The notes under the pieces were generated by a model, which saw only the letters and a program-made list of their open reading frames with translations, ran no database searches and was not told the DNA's origin. From NCBI GenBank assembly GCA_026120185.1, contig JANUWF010002200.1:2664001-2728000 (forward strand): DNA of 64,000 nt, given 5' to 3'. The translations under genes and the position numbers were made by a program. Source of the stretch: Voacanga thouarsii. Lineage: Eukaryota; Streptophyta; Magnoliopsida; Gentianales; Apocynaceae. Shown one piece after another: positions 11,349 through 22,702 of the stretch (position 1 is its first letter; each line of letters opens with the position of its first letter).

Positions 11349-13165
11349 GTTGGCATGTATCATTAAAATAATGTCATATTCTTGTGCAAATATTTATCTT
11401 TTTATACAATTTGTTTGGGTATTTGGCTAATGTATAGAGTGGGTTGGTTAATGTTCGAAGGGTCTAGACATGATCCCTAGTAACCATCTCATTTCCATCC
11501 CTCACTACTCTGGCTAAATTTGAATGCATTTTCTTTTCTGATGCAGTAACTTTCGTTTTCTTTCTAGGGCTTGGATTAGTTAGGGTTACATAACTAGTAC
11601 TAAATATCCATCCTTACAACTCAAAAGCTTCGGAAACCATGGCAGCAATTAAGAAAGAAGCCATGGACAATGGCATATATATCATAATTGCCAGAACCCA
11701 CCCCTGAGTTAACACATATCCTTTTTCCTCACTATTAAAGAAGTAGCAGGACAAACCCTATAATGCCAGGTATGGTTAAGCATGTGGCTGACCCTTCTAG
11801 TTGTCATATAAACAAGATGCAGCTCTTAAGATTCAAAAGAGGGGTTTAGTAGGGTGGCAAAGTTTTTGGCGCTTTTCATATAAAATGTTATCGTTTTATT
11901 TAGGTATGCTTAGATTGCAACTCTTTTTTATAAGAATTTGTTTGAATTAAATAAAAATTAAAAAACATGTGGGGGCCAACGTAAAGTCAAAGAGATAAAT
12001 TATAATATCTTATAAATAGATAACACTTATCATAAAGTAAAAAATTATTTAGATTAGATTTTTTAAAATCAAATTAGAGTTTGGCTTGGATTGGGCACCA
12101 ATCTAAGTACGCCCTTAAAATAGTGAAGAATTATGGATTAAAAACTGGATGGCGATATTTAAAGCAATCAAGGGCTTAAGTTTTTATCTTCTCCAATTGC
12201 TTGCTCTTTAAATGCCTTCTTTCCATTATTTTTTGTAGTTTTGGCTGATGTAAATTTAGATTTCCTCTAGATGAGTTTTGTTTCTCTCTTTTTTAGTTTT
12301 CACACAATTTATTCATCTTCTCTAATCTTTCTATCAGTATATTTGGTTAGGGCAAAAACGAGAAAAAGAGGAGGGGATATAAATCTAGACGTAAATAGAT
12401 GATTTACGTTATTTGGTTTAAAAAAATTATAGGAGAAAAGAAGTAAATTATGAGGGGGAACTCTGCCCCTCTACATTAGAAAAACAATCCGTCGAAGCTT
12501 AGATGAATTGAGACATAAATTAAGATATTAGTTGTTATTTATTTCTTTTTTATCACAACCAAATAAAATGAAAGTAAATTATATTTACTTAAAAGTGCCC
12601 CTCTCCCTCTCTCTCCCCCTTCTCTTTCTCCTTTGTGAACCAAATATAGGGTAATTCTGATTTCTCTATATTACAATAAAATCCCATTTTTGAGTTATTT
12701 CTAATTATGATTGTTTTCCTGCATAGCTTGATTCGTGACAATTAGTATAAGAATAGTCAACATTCAACCACTAATAGTGATAACAATATCTTACATTCAA
12801 ATTGAGTCCAACGGATCATCTAAGCATAGTCTAAAAGTAATTGAAATATATAACTACTTAGAGGTGTAAGGGAACAGGGTACAAGATATTAATAAGAGTT
12901 TTAAAAAACTCAGTGTCCTCCATTTTCCCCAACTATTGGCATTATAATTAACCCAAACTTATCAATTTAGAAGGTTTCTTATTAATTAGTAGAGTTTATT
13001 AGTTTTAGTACTTACTAGTTTTTTTTTCTAAAAGTCTTATTAAGTAGTTTTTTGTTGTTATTTAGTTTTCCTAATGTTAGTTGGAGTCAAAGTCTTAGTT
13101 AGAGTAAGAATTATATTCCAGTCTTGTAAGACTTTTTTATAGTTATTGGTGTCTAGAATTGTGTA
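11349..13165. other. Gene-free AT-rich stretch
   Basis: Apart from MITE M2 (12335-12651) I see nothing I can name. There is no long open frame, no RNA gene signature and no LTR end. It is probably older repeat DNA into which the neighbouring elements inserted. Confidence 0.5.
12335..12651. mobile_element. M2: probable MITE
   Basis: The ends are inverted: CAGTATATTTGGTT at 12335-12348 and AACCAAATATAGGG at 12638-12651 (12 of 14 positions pair). Next to each end lies a purine-rich run (left) and its pyrimidine-rich counterpart (right), extending the imperfect inverted repeat to about 40 bp. About 317 bp, no coding capacity. No clear target duplication, so the superfamily is left open. Confidence 0.5.
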
Positions 13166-13368
13166 TGTTGAAAATATGTCCAAAAAAATCAAGAAATTTT
13201 GTAAAGATATTTATTTTGTAATAATAACAATATTTCTTTTATAAGTTTGTATTAACATTTACATACATGAAAACCCGAGCATGTTGATAAATGAATTATG
13301 TGTTAGGTCGTGCTTGACAGTAAAGTATAGATTATGGATACTTCACATATAAGAAATGGGTTCTTAAT
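13166..13368 (+). repeat. L0: fragment of an old copia LTR
   Basis: It starts TGTTGAAAATATGTCC, close to the C2 LTR start TGTTAGAATATATGCCC. The run AGTATAGATTATGGATACT followed by TTCTTAATTGAT matches, with changes, the block of the C2, S1 and S2 LTRs that reads GGTATGGATCACGGGTTAC then TTCTTAACCGATTGAT. It stops where A1 begins, so A1 inserted into it; the rest should lie beyond A1, outside the window. Confidence 0.5.
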
Positions 13369-14723
13369 TGATCATATATGTTACATTTGCTCATGATTTC
13401 TATTATATGTTGAATATTAGTAAAGAAATTCTAAGTATATCACTACTCACCCTTGCCTTTTCGCTTTCTTGTGTTTAGGACTGGAGAAATAAGAAAACGA
13501 AGGTGGAAAGACATAATTGAAGCAAAAATTCTTGTGAAAAGAATCAAACAACGCGGTCTGGTTCAAAGGAAGCAACATTTCCTGGTAAGGATTGATCAAC
13601 GGTGTAGAGAATTTGAGAGCTAGCAACATCACTTGAGATGGATGAATTGCTGCCATCTACAATTACAGATTTGGAGAAATAGAGACCAAGTGGTGCCGCT
13701 TGGTCCATACAAGGCAGGATTGCTTGGTCCCCAGAACTGGATTTTTGACCACGATTTGTGGAATTTAAATAGGGATATAAAAAGAAAAGAATGGAAGAGA
13801 AAAGAACCCTATCTAACACAAGGGAGAAAGTTGAGAGGCGACACCCCAAGCAATATTGGGAAGAGGAGAATGTTGTTCAAAGAAGAAGAAGAAGAAGCGA
13901 TTCAATGAGTTTATCTTTTCCTTCTTTTTTTGTAACTTTCTTTCAACAATGATGTGCTAAATTTCTTGTTGTATTTGGATGGGTTAAACACAAGCTTTAT
14001 GATTGTGTAATGAATTAATTGTTTAGATTAATTAAATTCGATCTCTAGTAATTGATTACTTAGGCTATTTGAATTTAATTGATTATGCTAGCTAAATTGT
14101 TTCAATATTTATTTATTTTTTGATTGATTCGAGAGATGATATTGAGGAATTGAACTAGTAATCAATGAGATGGTAGTGTTTCCTAGAGAGAGGGATGTTA
14201 GACTTCTCCTAAATTACCTTTGGTATTTGAGGTTATTATGTTTGATGTACCTTTAAGTAAACTTAGCAAGATAGAGATATTTGCTTAGTTTTATTAAAAG
14301 GTAGGAATTCCATAATATGAGAAAGAGTGAAAATTATCTTTATAACCTATCATCGGTACTAGAATAGTAATTTAATTACCCGAAGTCTTTATTCATTTCT
14401 AGTTCTTGGGAGATTCCATCTGAATACAACTTTATCCATTAAATTCTCCTTTCTTGTTATATTCTTGTTGCAATTCCACGTTTGTTAGACTATTTGTTTT
14501 TGTTGCAATATTGATTTTAATACTTTATCACTCATTTGAATTATTAGGCTAAATAATAGAATTAGAATAATTATAACTAATGGTTGCTCATTGAGGATCA
14601 AAACTTGTTAAACGCCTAGTACTACATTCACAATGGGTATAATTTATGGTGATTTGACATTTTATTTGTAAAACTAATTATTTTTTAGCTTGTTTAGAAT
14701 ATATCTGAACCAAGCACGCATCA
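13369..14723 (+). repeat. A1 5' LTR
   Basis: 1,355 bp, TGATCATATATG... to ...GCACGCATCA. The first part aligns by eye with 19730-20320, and the middle, after the GAA microsatellite at 13883-13897, aligns with 56959-57342. A TATA-like GGATATAAAAAG occurs at 13774. Short G-T-G-C-C-G-C-T-T-G-G motifs recur at 13692-13740. Confidence 0.8.
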
Positions 14724-14729
14724 AGTTTT

Positions 14730-14748
14730 TGGTGGCATTGCTGCAGAG
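14730..14748 (+). other. A1 primer-binding site
   Basis: TGGTGGCATTGCTGCAGAG, six bases after the LTR end. It is a decayed form of TGGCGCCGTTGCCGGGGA, the primer site typical of Athila/Tat elements. A2 has a better preserved copy at 48875. Confidence 0.7.
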
Positions 14749-14984
14749 CAATATTAGGAAAGTTTGGGTTTCGTTGATTTAGTCAATTTTTATTTGTAAA
14801 TATTATCATGTTTGTATTTCAGTGCTTTGTGTATATATCTATATTTTTATTAGTTTATATTTTAATTTTAATTTTAATTTTGTTTTGTGATTACGAGGTT
14901 GATTGAAAGCATCATCATTGCTAGCTATACATAAGGAGGTATGTGGCTCAGGGCATAAATTCAAGAGGACTGCAATGGTGATAA

Positions 14985-15760
14985 GATGGCAGCATTGCAA
15001 GCTCAAATCGATACTATTAGTAGGAAAAGTAACACTTGGAACATAACTCCCCCAAATGACCAGGATATGAGCTATTATTTTTATGAATGAGAGAACTTCA
15101 ATTGTAACACATTAACCTTCACTTAAAGACTTAGTTTCTGACTTTGTTGCTTCTACGAATTCATGCATTAACCATCAAGAAAAATTCCTCCGAAGATTGC
15201 ACAACTAATGGAGATGGCTAATGAGATATAAGAGAGCACTTCATCCAACACGTTAGGTATCACATGGGATAGTGATGAAGAAATGGAGGTCCCAAAGCCA
15301 TATATGGAGTCGAATGAAAACAAGTATATCTTGGTGGAATAAGGAATCTAGTTGGAGATCAGTAAAAGAAAACAAGACGAAGTGTAAAAAAAAGAAGTCT
15401 TCGAGCCATTATTGGAGATACTTGAAGACAAAGTATGCTTTTTGATTGAAATAAAGATATAAGATTATGAAGAATAAGGCAAATAGAAGGCACATGAAGT
15501 TTATAAAGAAATAGTTGATTAAGTGTGCCCTTTGAATGAAGAGCCGATAACAATCTCCACCATTGAAGAGGAAGGGACTCCACTACAAGAGGATAAAGAG
15601 AGTAAGATAATTGAGCAATCGTGTGAGAGTTTATAAAAAAAGAATCCTCCCAACAAGAAGCGAGAGGATATAAGGAAGAAGTAAAAAATTTGATGAGAGA
15701 AAGTAGGATTTTAGAAGTGAGTAGAGTCAAGAATACTATCAACATACACATTTATAAAGG
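14985..15760 (+). pseudogene. A1 gag C-terminal trace
   Basis: The plus strand reads G-D-K-M-A-A-L-Q-A-Q-I-D-T-I-S, like the coiled C-terminal part of an Athila-type gag. A stop-ridden acidic stretch follows (W-D-S-D-E-E-M-E-V-P at 15268-15297; I-S-T-I-E-E-E-G-T-P-L-Q at 15553-15588). I cannot recognise a capsid core or zinc knuckle, so most of gag has been lost. No pol motif follows up to 16340. Confidence 0.35.
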
Positions 15761-16345
15761 CTTGATTCCACTTTCTACTAATTTTAACATTTTTTTTGTC
15801 ACATAATTTTGTAGGTCTCTCGCTTTATAGAGAAGAAGTATACCAATGATAATAAGAGGAACTCAGCATGCTGCAAGGAACAACAATTTTCAAGAACAAA
15901 TTACAAGAAGACCTTGGAAGGTGCTAACCAATTATGTCCTTCACCCAAATTAATAGAGGTAACTTAGTAATTGTCGATAATACATTACAAAATATGTATC
16001 TCTTGATCCATTCTTTAAGAGCTATAATACCGGGTTTTGAATTCTTTAAGAGCTATAAGTATCTTTATGCTATACTACAATCATGTCTACTTTTTGCACT
16101 GAACATTAGTTTTTCTTACTAAAAGTCGATGAGAAAGCATAATGAGTGAAAAGAATATTTATTGTGTATTAGATTTGTCTTTTTTTTTTTTTTTGGGTCT
16201 TTATCTTGTTATCTTATTGATTTGGTTTTTCTAGTAGTTTGTGTTTTCTCACTCCCTAACAATAAGGACAATATTATCTTAAGTGTGGGGGAGTGTATAT
16301 TTGTGTCTTTTTTAGCATTTGATCATTTTTTTTTGTTGCAGGAAT

Positions 16346-16680
16346 AAGAAATAAACGATGCCACCTACATCAACATAAACGGTGCCACTCGATTTTGCGA
16401 GCAAGAAGAGCAAACTACTGAGACTAAACGGTGTCGTTTCATTTAATAAACGCAGTACCACTCATATTTTATAGAAAGAGTTGGAGCAACTACAGAGAAT
16501 AAGTGGCATTGCATTTTTTTTTATTTAAAATGGCACCACTCTGTTAGCCTTTATTAAGCAACAAAACTGAAGCTGGACCTTTCAATATAAGCTACACCAC
16601 TTGGTCTACTTAAAAAAAAAAAATACAGTTTATATATATATAGAGCCCTACTCTTCTAGCGCTGCTTCATTTCCTTAAGT
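16346..16680 (+). promoter_or_regulatory. Possible internal promoter region of A1
   Basis: Five variants of an ACGGTGCCAC/ACGGTGTCGTTT motif occur between 16355 and 16550. They are followed by CAATATAAGC at 16583 and by a TATA run TTTATATATATATAGAGCCC at 16628-16647, then a pyrimidine-rich stretch. This lies about 700 bp upstream of the accessory reading frame at 17364. It looks like a plant core promoter, but nothing proves activity. Confidence 0.3.
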
Positions 16681-17363
16681 CTCCACTTGTTAATTCCTTC
16701 ACATCCCTTCAACTTCCCCCACAACCACATTTAATAAGCACCACATTTCTCTTTAAAATCAACAATTGCTGCCACAAACTGTTACCGCTATCTACCTCTT
16801 TCAATCCTCTTCAAGTGGCAATTTTGTTATTGCTTTGTTAGCTACGATGTCATCTCATGGTTGGTTTCCTACTGTCACAACAGGCTTCTTTTGTGTTTCA
16901 CTATGATGGTGATTAATCTATAATTTTGACCTTTAATAGTAGGTTAATCTATTTTGTGCTTTTAGAGATTGCTTTGGAAATTTCTTTGCTCTTGGTTAAA
17001 TCTTTGTAAGTCTATGATTAATCTACTTTGAATTTGAATATGCTTTTAATCTTTGGTGATTTAATCTATGGTGTTTTTGTTATGATTTTGAGATTGATTG
17101 TGGTATTGTTATTAGGTGTTTTGGAAGTTCCTTTGGTATTAGTGATATTATTGTTAAATTATTGTTGGTATTGTGGTGTGGTAGTTAGGGTTCTAGTTGA
17201 ATTGGTGGTTGTGGTTTTGATTGTGGCAAGAGCGAAACGTTAGTAGCAATCTTTCTATCAATGACTTTGCTTGCCATTAAGCCAATTGACATTACCTTGC
17301 TATGAATGACTTTCTTTTATTCTGTGGGAAGAGCTTTACCCTTTATCTTTGAAACCCATTATA

Positions 17364-18640
17364 ATGCATAGGAAATCTCTATCTAGACCCTAAAAAATCA
17401 CTAAACGAGAGTCTTTATCCAAAATCCCTCATCCATCCTCAAAGGAACCCTCTCTTTTTCCTATACATTTTGAGAACCATGCCCGTGATGAGTGGTACAA
17501 TAAGAGAGCCAAAAATAAAATTTTTATTGAAAGAGCCATTTAGTCTTTTCTTGACCACATCCTTTAGGTGTCTAACATGTTTAGGAAGATTAGCTAGGGA
17601 CCTATTTTATACTTGAAAGCCATATTTTACCTAACTTTAGCCAAAGAATTCTTTGCCAATATGTATGGCAAAAAATGGGTAGACCTTATAACAATTGAAA
17701 CCATAGTGAAATGCCCACTTATTGTATTGACTAGGCAAGTGTTAGCACATATTTTGGGAGTGCCTGATGGGAAAGAATAGGTAGAGGTAGACCTCTACAA
17801 CAAAAAAGTAATTTTTGAGTCGGTTTGGAATTTTATTGTAGATTACAAAAATTAGGTTTGGATTATAATCAAGCTGGTTCTTCTCTTATTCTTGCTGCTT
17901 ACAAGTTAGCCCTTAGATGTACTTAGTTGTTTATTTGCTTAGGTTCAATATCTGTCCTAGAGCTAGTATGATTAAGGAAGCAAAAATTATTATTGATGTT
18001 TATATTTTGTACAAAAATGCTTTATTCACAACCAATTCCCCTAATCATTTTGCTTCTAACTTTCATGCATGAGGTGGCAGCCTCTGACTATACTATCATA
18101 GCATTTGTTTTGCCTATGGTGATTATGCAAGTACCTCGGTATTTTCAAGTTGATATGGATGGAGAAATGCATGAATCCATACCATCCTGTGAGGTAATTA
18201 TTGAGCAAACACTCAGTAACTATGGGTCTCGTTATGATAAAAATTGGCGTAGGTGGGTGATGCCATGAGAGGTTGGGGTGCAAGCTGGAGAACAACCACC
18301 TCTTGTAGTAAAGATGCCACAGGGGTAGAGGCCTTTTATTGGAAGACCTAATGCCACTATGAAATTCTATGTAAAGGTGCATACACAACTTAGGTAGCTA
18401 TCACTTCAAGTAGATCATATTTTAACGACCTAAGACCAAATCTAGGAGACCTAAGCCTAACATGAGTAGTTGTTTGCACAGCAAATGCAGTTGATATAAG
18501 CTCAATCACAACTACTCAAAAAGCGAAGGAAGCTAATGGAGTAAATGAGGATAGTCCAGTAGATAATAATGTAAACCCAAGACGACCTGAGGATGGAGAA
18601 GTAGGCGCAAAGAGGAAACCTTACTCACATTTGGGACAGA
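17364..18640 (+). pseudogene. A1 accessory ORF (putative plant transposon protein family)
   Basis: From ATG 17364 one frame with several stops reads: a basic start; D-E-W-Y-N-K-R-A-K-N-K-I-F-I-E-R-A; V-S-N-M-F; A-K-E-F-F-A-N-M-Y (about 17641-17667); T-I-E-T-I-V-K-C-P and V-L-T-R-Q-V-L-A-H-I-L-G-V-P-D (to about 17768); and D-L-Y-N-K-K-V-I-F-E-S-V-W. After a frame change it continues F-N-I-C-P-R-A-S (about 17943) and ends in a hydrophilic tail. The A2 frame at 52510 matches block by block (K-I-I-V-E-K, L-S-N-M-F, V-K-E-F-Y-A-N-I, Y-H-N-K-K-I-I-S-E-S-T-W, F-N-I-V-P-K-A-S). I believe this is the family named 'putative plant transposon protein' in domain databases; its function is unknown. No transposase or polymerase motif is visible. 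Confidence 0.6.
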
Positions 18641-18942
18641 CTTTCTTGAGGAGGATCAAGGGCTTTATATCATATTGTCTGCACAATGCAACTCTTCCTA
18701 AGGTGAATATGAAGCTTCTCAATCTGTTGTCCTTCTATTTTCTCTTAAGTATCGTTTTACCTTCCCCTATTTATTTGTGGTCCATTTAGTTTTGCTTAAT
18801 TAGATTTATCTCATATATTAAAAATAATGTATGATTTAAGTATGGGGAAATAGATGCAATATCTTATTCAATATCTTCTCTTCAATTTTTAGGGCTAATT
18901 TTTTAAAATTTTTGCTTATTTCTGACAAATATGGTGGGGATA

Positions 18943-18944
<2 letters not shown>

Positions 18945-18985
<41 letters not shown>
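18945..18985. repeat. (TA)n microsatellite in the A1 3' region
   Basis: About 20 TA dinucleotides in an otherwise non-coding 3' region (18641-19729) between the accessory frame and the 3' LTR. I recognise no gene in that region. A run AAGCAAAGCCTTGAGTGTG just before 19730 occupies the polypurine tract position and resembles the A2 tract. Confidence 0.8.
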
Positions 18986-18987
<2 letters not shown>

Positions 18988-19729
18988 CTTTAGAATATGA
19001 CTTGTGACTTATTTCGTTGAGCATGATCCAGATAAACTTGTATATGATGTTGGATATGTGCTAGGTCTTGAGAATTTGATTTAATTTTGTTTATGTTTTA
19101 GTAGATGGGTGAAGCCTTATTTTTTGAGAATTGATGTAATAAAATAGAAGTAGGGAATATTGGCTGATTTTTTATTTTGTGATTTTCTAAACCAGTCCTA
19201 ATTTTTTGTTAGAGCAAATAGGACAAGATAGAATGGATCATAAAATACACCTACTAGAGAGGGGAAAAAAAAACAAATGAGAGGAAAAAGAATGTGATTA
19301 ATGAACGAAATTTTTGGTTGAATTGTTTTTCTAGTTTGAGATGATCTTGCAAAAGTAGAGTGAGATGGAGTGTAAAACGAATTCACCTGAAACTTGTGAA
19401 AAAGTTCCTATTTTGTTCCAGATTGTAGTAGTTTAGAACCCTGAATCTTTAATTGGTTAAGTATTCTTGGCTTATATAAATTACATCATTTATTTTCTAA
19501 ACTCAAAGGAAATGTGAATCTCATTGAATATACATAAATTTGTTTAAGCTAACTTTGATGGCCTTTGCTATATTTAAACTAATATGTGAATTTATGTGAG
19601 GTTGACTTAATTGAATAGATATTGAGTTGTATTCTAAGGTGAAAAAAAAAATTATCTCCACCATATTTGCGCATTTGTTTTGAGGTGATTTTTACTTGAG
19701 GAAAAGCAAAGCCTTGAGTGTGACAAAGT

Positions 19730-20320
19730 TGATATATGCTATATTTGCTCATTATTTCTTTGTCATATGTTGAATATTTGTGAAGAAATTCTAAGTATAT
19801 GACTAGTCACCCCTACCTTTTTATTTTCATGTGTTTAGGACTGGAGAAATGAGACAACCAAAGTGGAAAAACATAATTGAAGTAAAAATTACTGTGAACA
19901 GAAGCAACCAGTACTGCCTGGTTCAAAGGAAGCAGCATTGCTTGAGGATGCTTGGAAACAGACTGAAGAATCTGAGACCAAATGGTGCCGCTCTTGGAAA
20001 GAAAGGATTAGTAGTGTAGAGACTCTGAGAGCTGGCGATATTTGCTTAAGATGGATGAAGCAGTGCTATCTGCAGTAGCAGATTTGAAGAAATAGAGACA
20101 AAGCGGTGTCCTTGGTCCATACTAGCCAAGGCCGCTTGGTTTGCAGAATTGAAATCTATTTTAATTTTTGGTCGTGATTTCTAGGATTTGAATAGGATAT
20201 AAAAAGAAAATAATAGAAGAGTGAAAACCCCTATTTAATACACATGAGAAAATTGAGAAGCAATTTTGCAAGTAATATTGAGAAGAGGAGAACGTTGTTC
20301 AAGAAGAAGAAGAAGACTCA
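19730..20320 (+). repeat. A1 3' LTR, first part
   Basis: Starts TGATATATGCTATATTTGC and aligns by eye with the first half of the LTR at 13369, including GACTGGAGAAAT, the tail GAGAAGAGGAGAA and the GAA microsatellite. It is broken after ACTCA (20316-20320), the target duplication of A2, and resumes at 56959. Confidence 0.8.
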
Positions 20321-20574
20321 TGATAGAGCCTAATTTTATCTATATTTTTCTAATTAATTGAGGTTATTTTGTGATACTTTTGGTTCAATGACTAGTCATT
20401 TCTCTTCCTATTTGATATTTTGCTTATGAAAATATTTTTGGTAATTTTGTACATAAATTGGAGATTTAGAGCAAAATTGTAGTTCTAGAATGACCCGGCG
20501 CCTGCCCAAAGTAGTTGAACTGGCCGTGGTTCTATTATAGAAAATAGAGAAAAACATAGCAAAATCGAGAGATT
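20321..20574 (+). repeat. A2 5' LTR, piece 1
   Basis: Aligns by eye with the start of the 3' LTR at 55576: same TGATAG start, the ATTGAGGTTATTTTGTGATAC block, and the CTGCCCAAAGTAGTTGAACT block. Ends at GAGATT, where D2 begins. Confidence 0.85.
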
Positions 20575-20593
20575 CACTATAAGAAAAATAGCC

Positions 20594-20941
20594 TTCGGTG
20601 ACAAAATATTTTCCTAGCTAAAAGTCCATTGCTTCCACGAGGAAAAAAACTTTGTTGCACGTTCGTCGCTGAAGCGCCATCACCAAAGTATTCTGTCGAC
20701 AAATTGTTTTGTCGCAAATGTAAGCCTTTTAGCCAGAAAAATTATTTTCTCACTAAAGCTCCAACTTTTAACTAGGAAAAATTTTGTCACAAAAAGCATA
20801 CAATTTTTGTCACCAAACTGTCATTTTGTTGCAAAAAATTTTGTCGCAAAATATTTGTCCCTAAAGGGCCAATTTTATTTCACAAATTCGTAAAAAATAT
20901 TTTTATAATTTTTTTGAAGGAATCAATTGCGATGAAAGTTT
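20594..20941 (+). repeat. D2 left subterminal repeats
   Basis: Multiple variants of GTCGCAAA, GTCACAAA and CTAGCTAAAAG within 350 bp, in both orientations, as expected for CACTA subterminal regions. The motif AGTTT at 20937-20941 is the C2 target duplication. Confidence 0.6.
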
Positions 20942-22683
20942 TATTGGAATATATGCCCCCCAGACTAGTTTATCTGATGTAATTTGAATAAAATAATTTA
21001 TTCTCAATATTTGTTTGTGAATTTATATTTTATTTGTACACGATTTTTGTTTGGAAAGGACCCATTGTATTTAAATAAGTGATTCATGTGAATGGTGGTC
21101 TTTCACAGTGAGGTATGGATCACAGTTTACTTAATACATAAATGTTTGTTCTTAATCGATTGATGAGAATGAGAATCTTATCATGTATAAGTTATTGTAT
21201 TATGAATTCCAAATGGAGAATGGCTTACCTTTAGCTAGTGAGTACTCCACTCATTTCATAGCATGAGCGTATTTTGAATACGTAGAACAGGACCTGTAAT
21301 AGTGGTTTCTAAAAGTACTATTTAAAAGAAACTCAGACTATTACTGCTACAGTGTGGACTAATACTTTACCGCTTGAGTATGAGTTGGTAGTCTGACGAA
21401 GTTAGAAGCATATACTTTGATATACTGTAGTTGAGGTTCTTTTGTAGAACCAATATACTTATATGTTGGGTACATGTGACTAGTAAATTAAGACAAACTT
21501 GTACAAGATAGCTTCTACGCTATATCGCCCCTTGTGACTGTTCAAATGATCTAATTATCCAGGGCCTTGGGGAACATAACTTGGATGTTTATTTTAGGAT
21601 AGCTCCATTGAAAAGTGGAAACATTCCAGGAGTTGTGGATCATTGGATTAGAGGTCTAAGGATGGTAGATGTCTATTAGAGAGGTGTTAGTATACTCTTT
21701 CTTTCTAATTGTGCGGCGATGCGTAGAGGGGTATTTTAGTCATTATACCTGTAGGTCGAAGACTTTGCTAACGTAGCATTGTCCTTGGGGTCAATATTTT
21801 ATTATAGTGATATTAGAAAATATTTAAAATGCAAAATATAGCTATTTATATAGTAAGGGTATTTTGATCGTTTTAGTAGCCACGGTGATGTGTCTTTTGA
21901 TCCCCGGAATAGCCCTTAAGTCTTGAAAGATTTGGGTTAAGGATGGCCTATTTGGATTTGTTAATTATTTATTAGACTGTTTAATAAAGTCTAGAAAATA
22001 AATAATTAAGATTTATTATTTATGGGTGTTTAAACCCAAGAATAAATAATTTTTCTGGTCCAATTGCACGCAAATGGATTCTTTCTTGGGTAATGATTCA
22101 AATGAATGGAAAATGAATTGTAGTGCTTTTTCCTTTTGATTTGCACTACGGGAGTTTTTTATTTTAAATCAAAGAAAAGCAAAGGAAAGATAATGCTATT
22201 TCCTTTTGTTATGCACTAGTGAAGCTTTTGATTTTTAAATCAAAAGAGCTTTCCTTTTGTTATGCACTAGTGGAACTTTTGATTTTTAAAATCAAAGAGA
22301 AGCAATTTAAGAGCACTTGGTTGTTCATTTCTTGGGGATGGTCTTGGTTGTTCATTTTCAAGAGAGCTCTTGGTTGTTTATTTCCATCTAACTCTTGGGT
22401 GTTTATTCCCACAGAGAGGAAAGAGAGAAAGCTTGGTTGAAGCTTTTACCAAAACTTATCAAAACCCAATCTTCAAAGCTTTTACCAGCTCTGCTACGAG
22501 TACCATTTTGGAAGATTAAAAGCTTTGTGTGAATGAGACATAGTAGATGTTTGCAAGAACGTGATCCACTAGCCTCAAATATCCTTATACAGACATTTAC
22601 ACTGGCCATTCAATCACAGAGGTAAAATTTTCGTTTTTCTAACATGCTTTCGATTTGATGATTTTTGCCATTTTAAGCCTTCA
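20942..22683 (+). repeat. C2 5' LTR
   Basis: 1,742 bp. The start is TATTGGAATATATGCCC (TG mutated to TA) and the end GCCTTCA. It contains the family block TTCACAGTGAGGTATGGATC (21105) and, at about 22125-22310, tandem units holding a palindrome of CTTTTGATTT and AAATCAAAAG. One unit fewer than in the 3' LTR accounts for the length difference. Confidence 0.9.
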
Positions 22684-22685
22684 AT

Positions 22686-22702
22686 TGGTATCAGAGTCAT
22701 GG
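22686..22702 (+). other. C2 primer-binding site
   Basis: TGGTATCAGAGTCATGG, two bases after the LTR end. The first 11 bases match the complement of initiator methionine tRNA, the standard copia primer. Confidence 0.9.

Noticed and set aside
13633..13908. 91-codon plus-strand frame in the A1 5' LTR
   Set aside because: It lies in an LTR and is not kept in the partner LTR at 19730-20320, so it is not under coding constraint.
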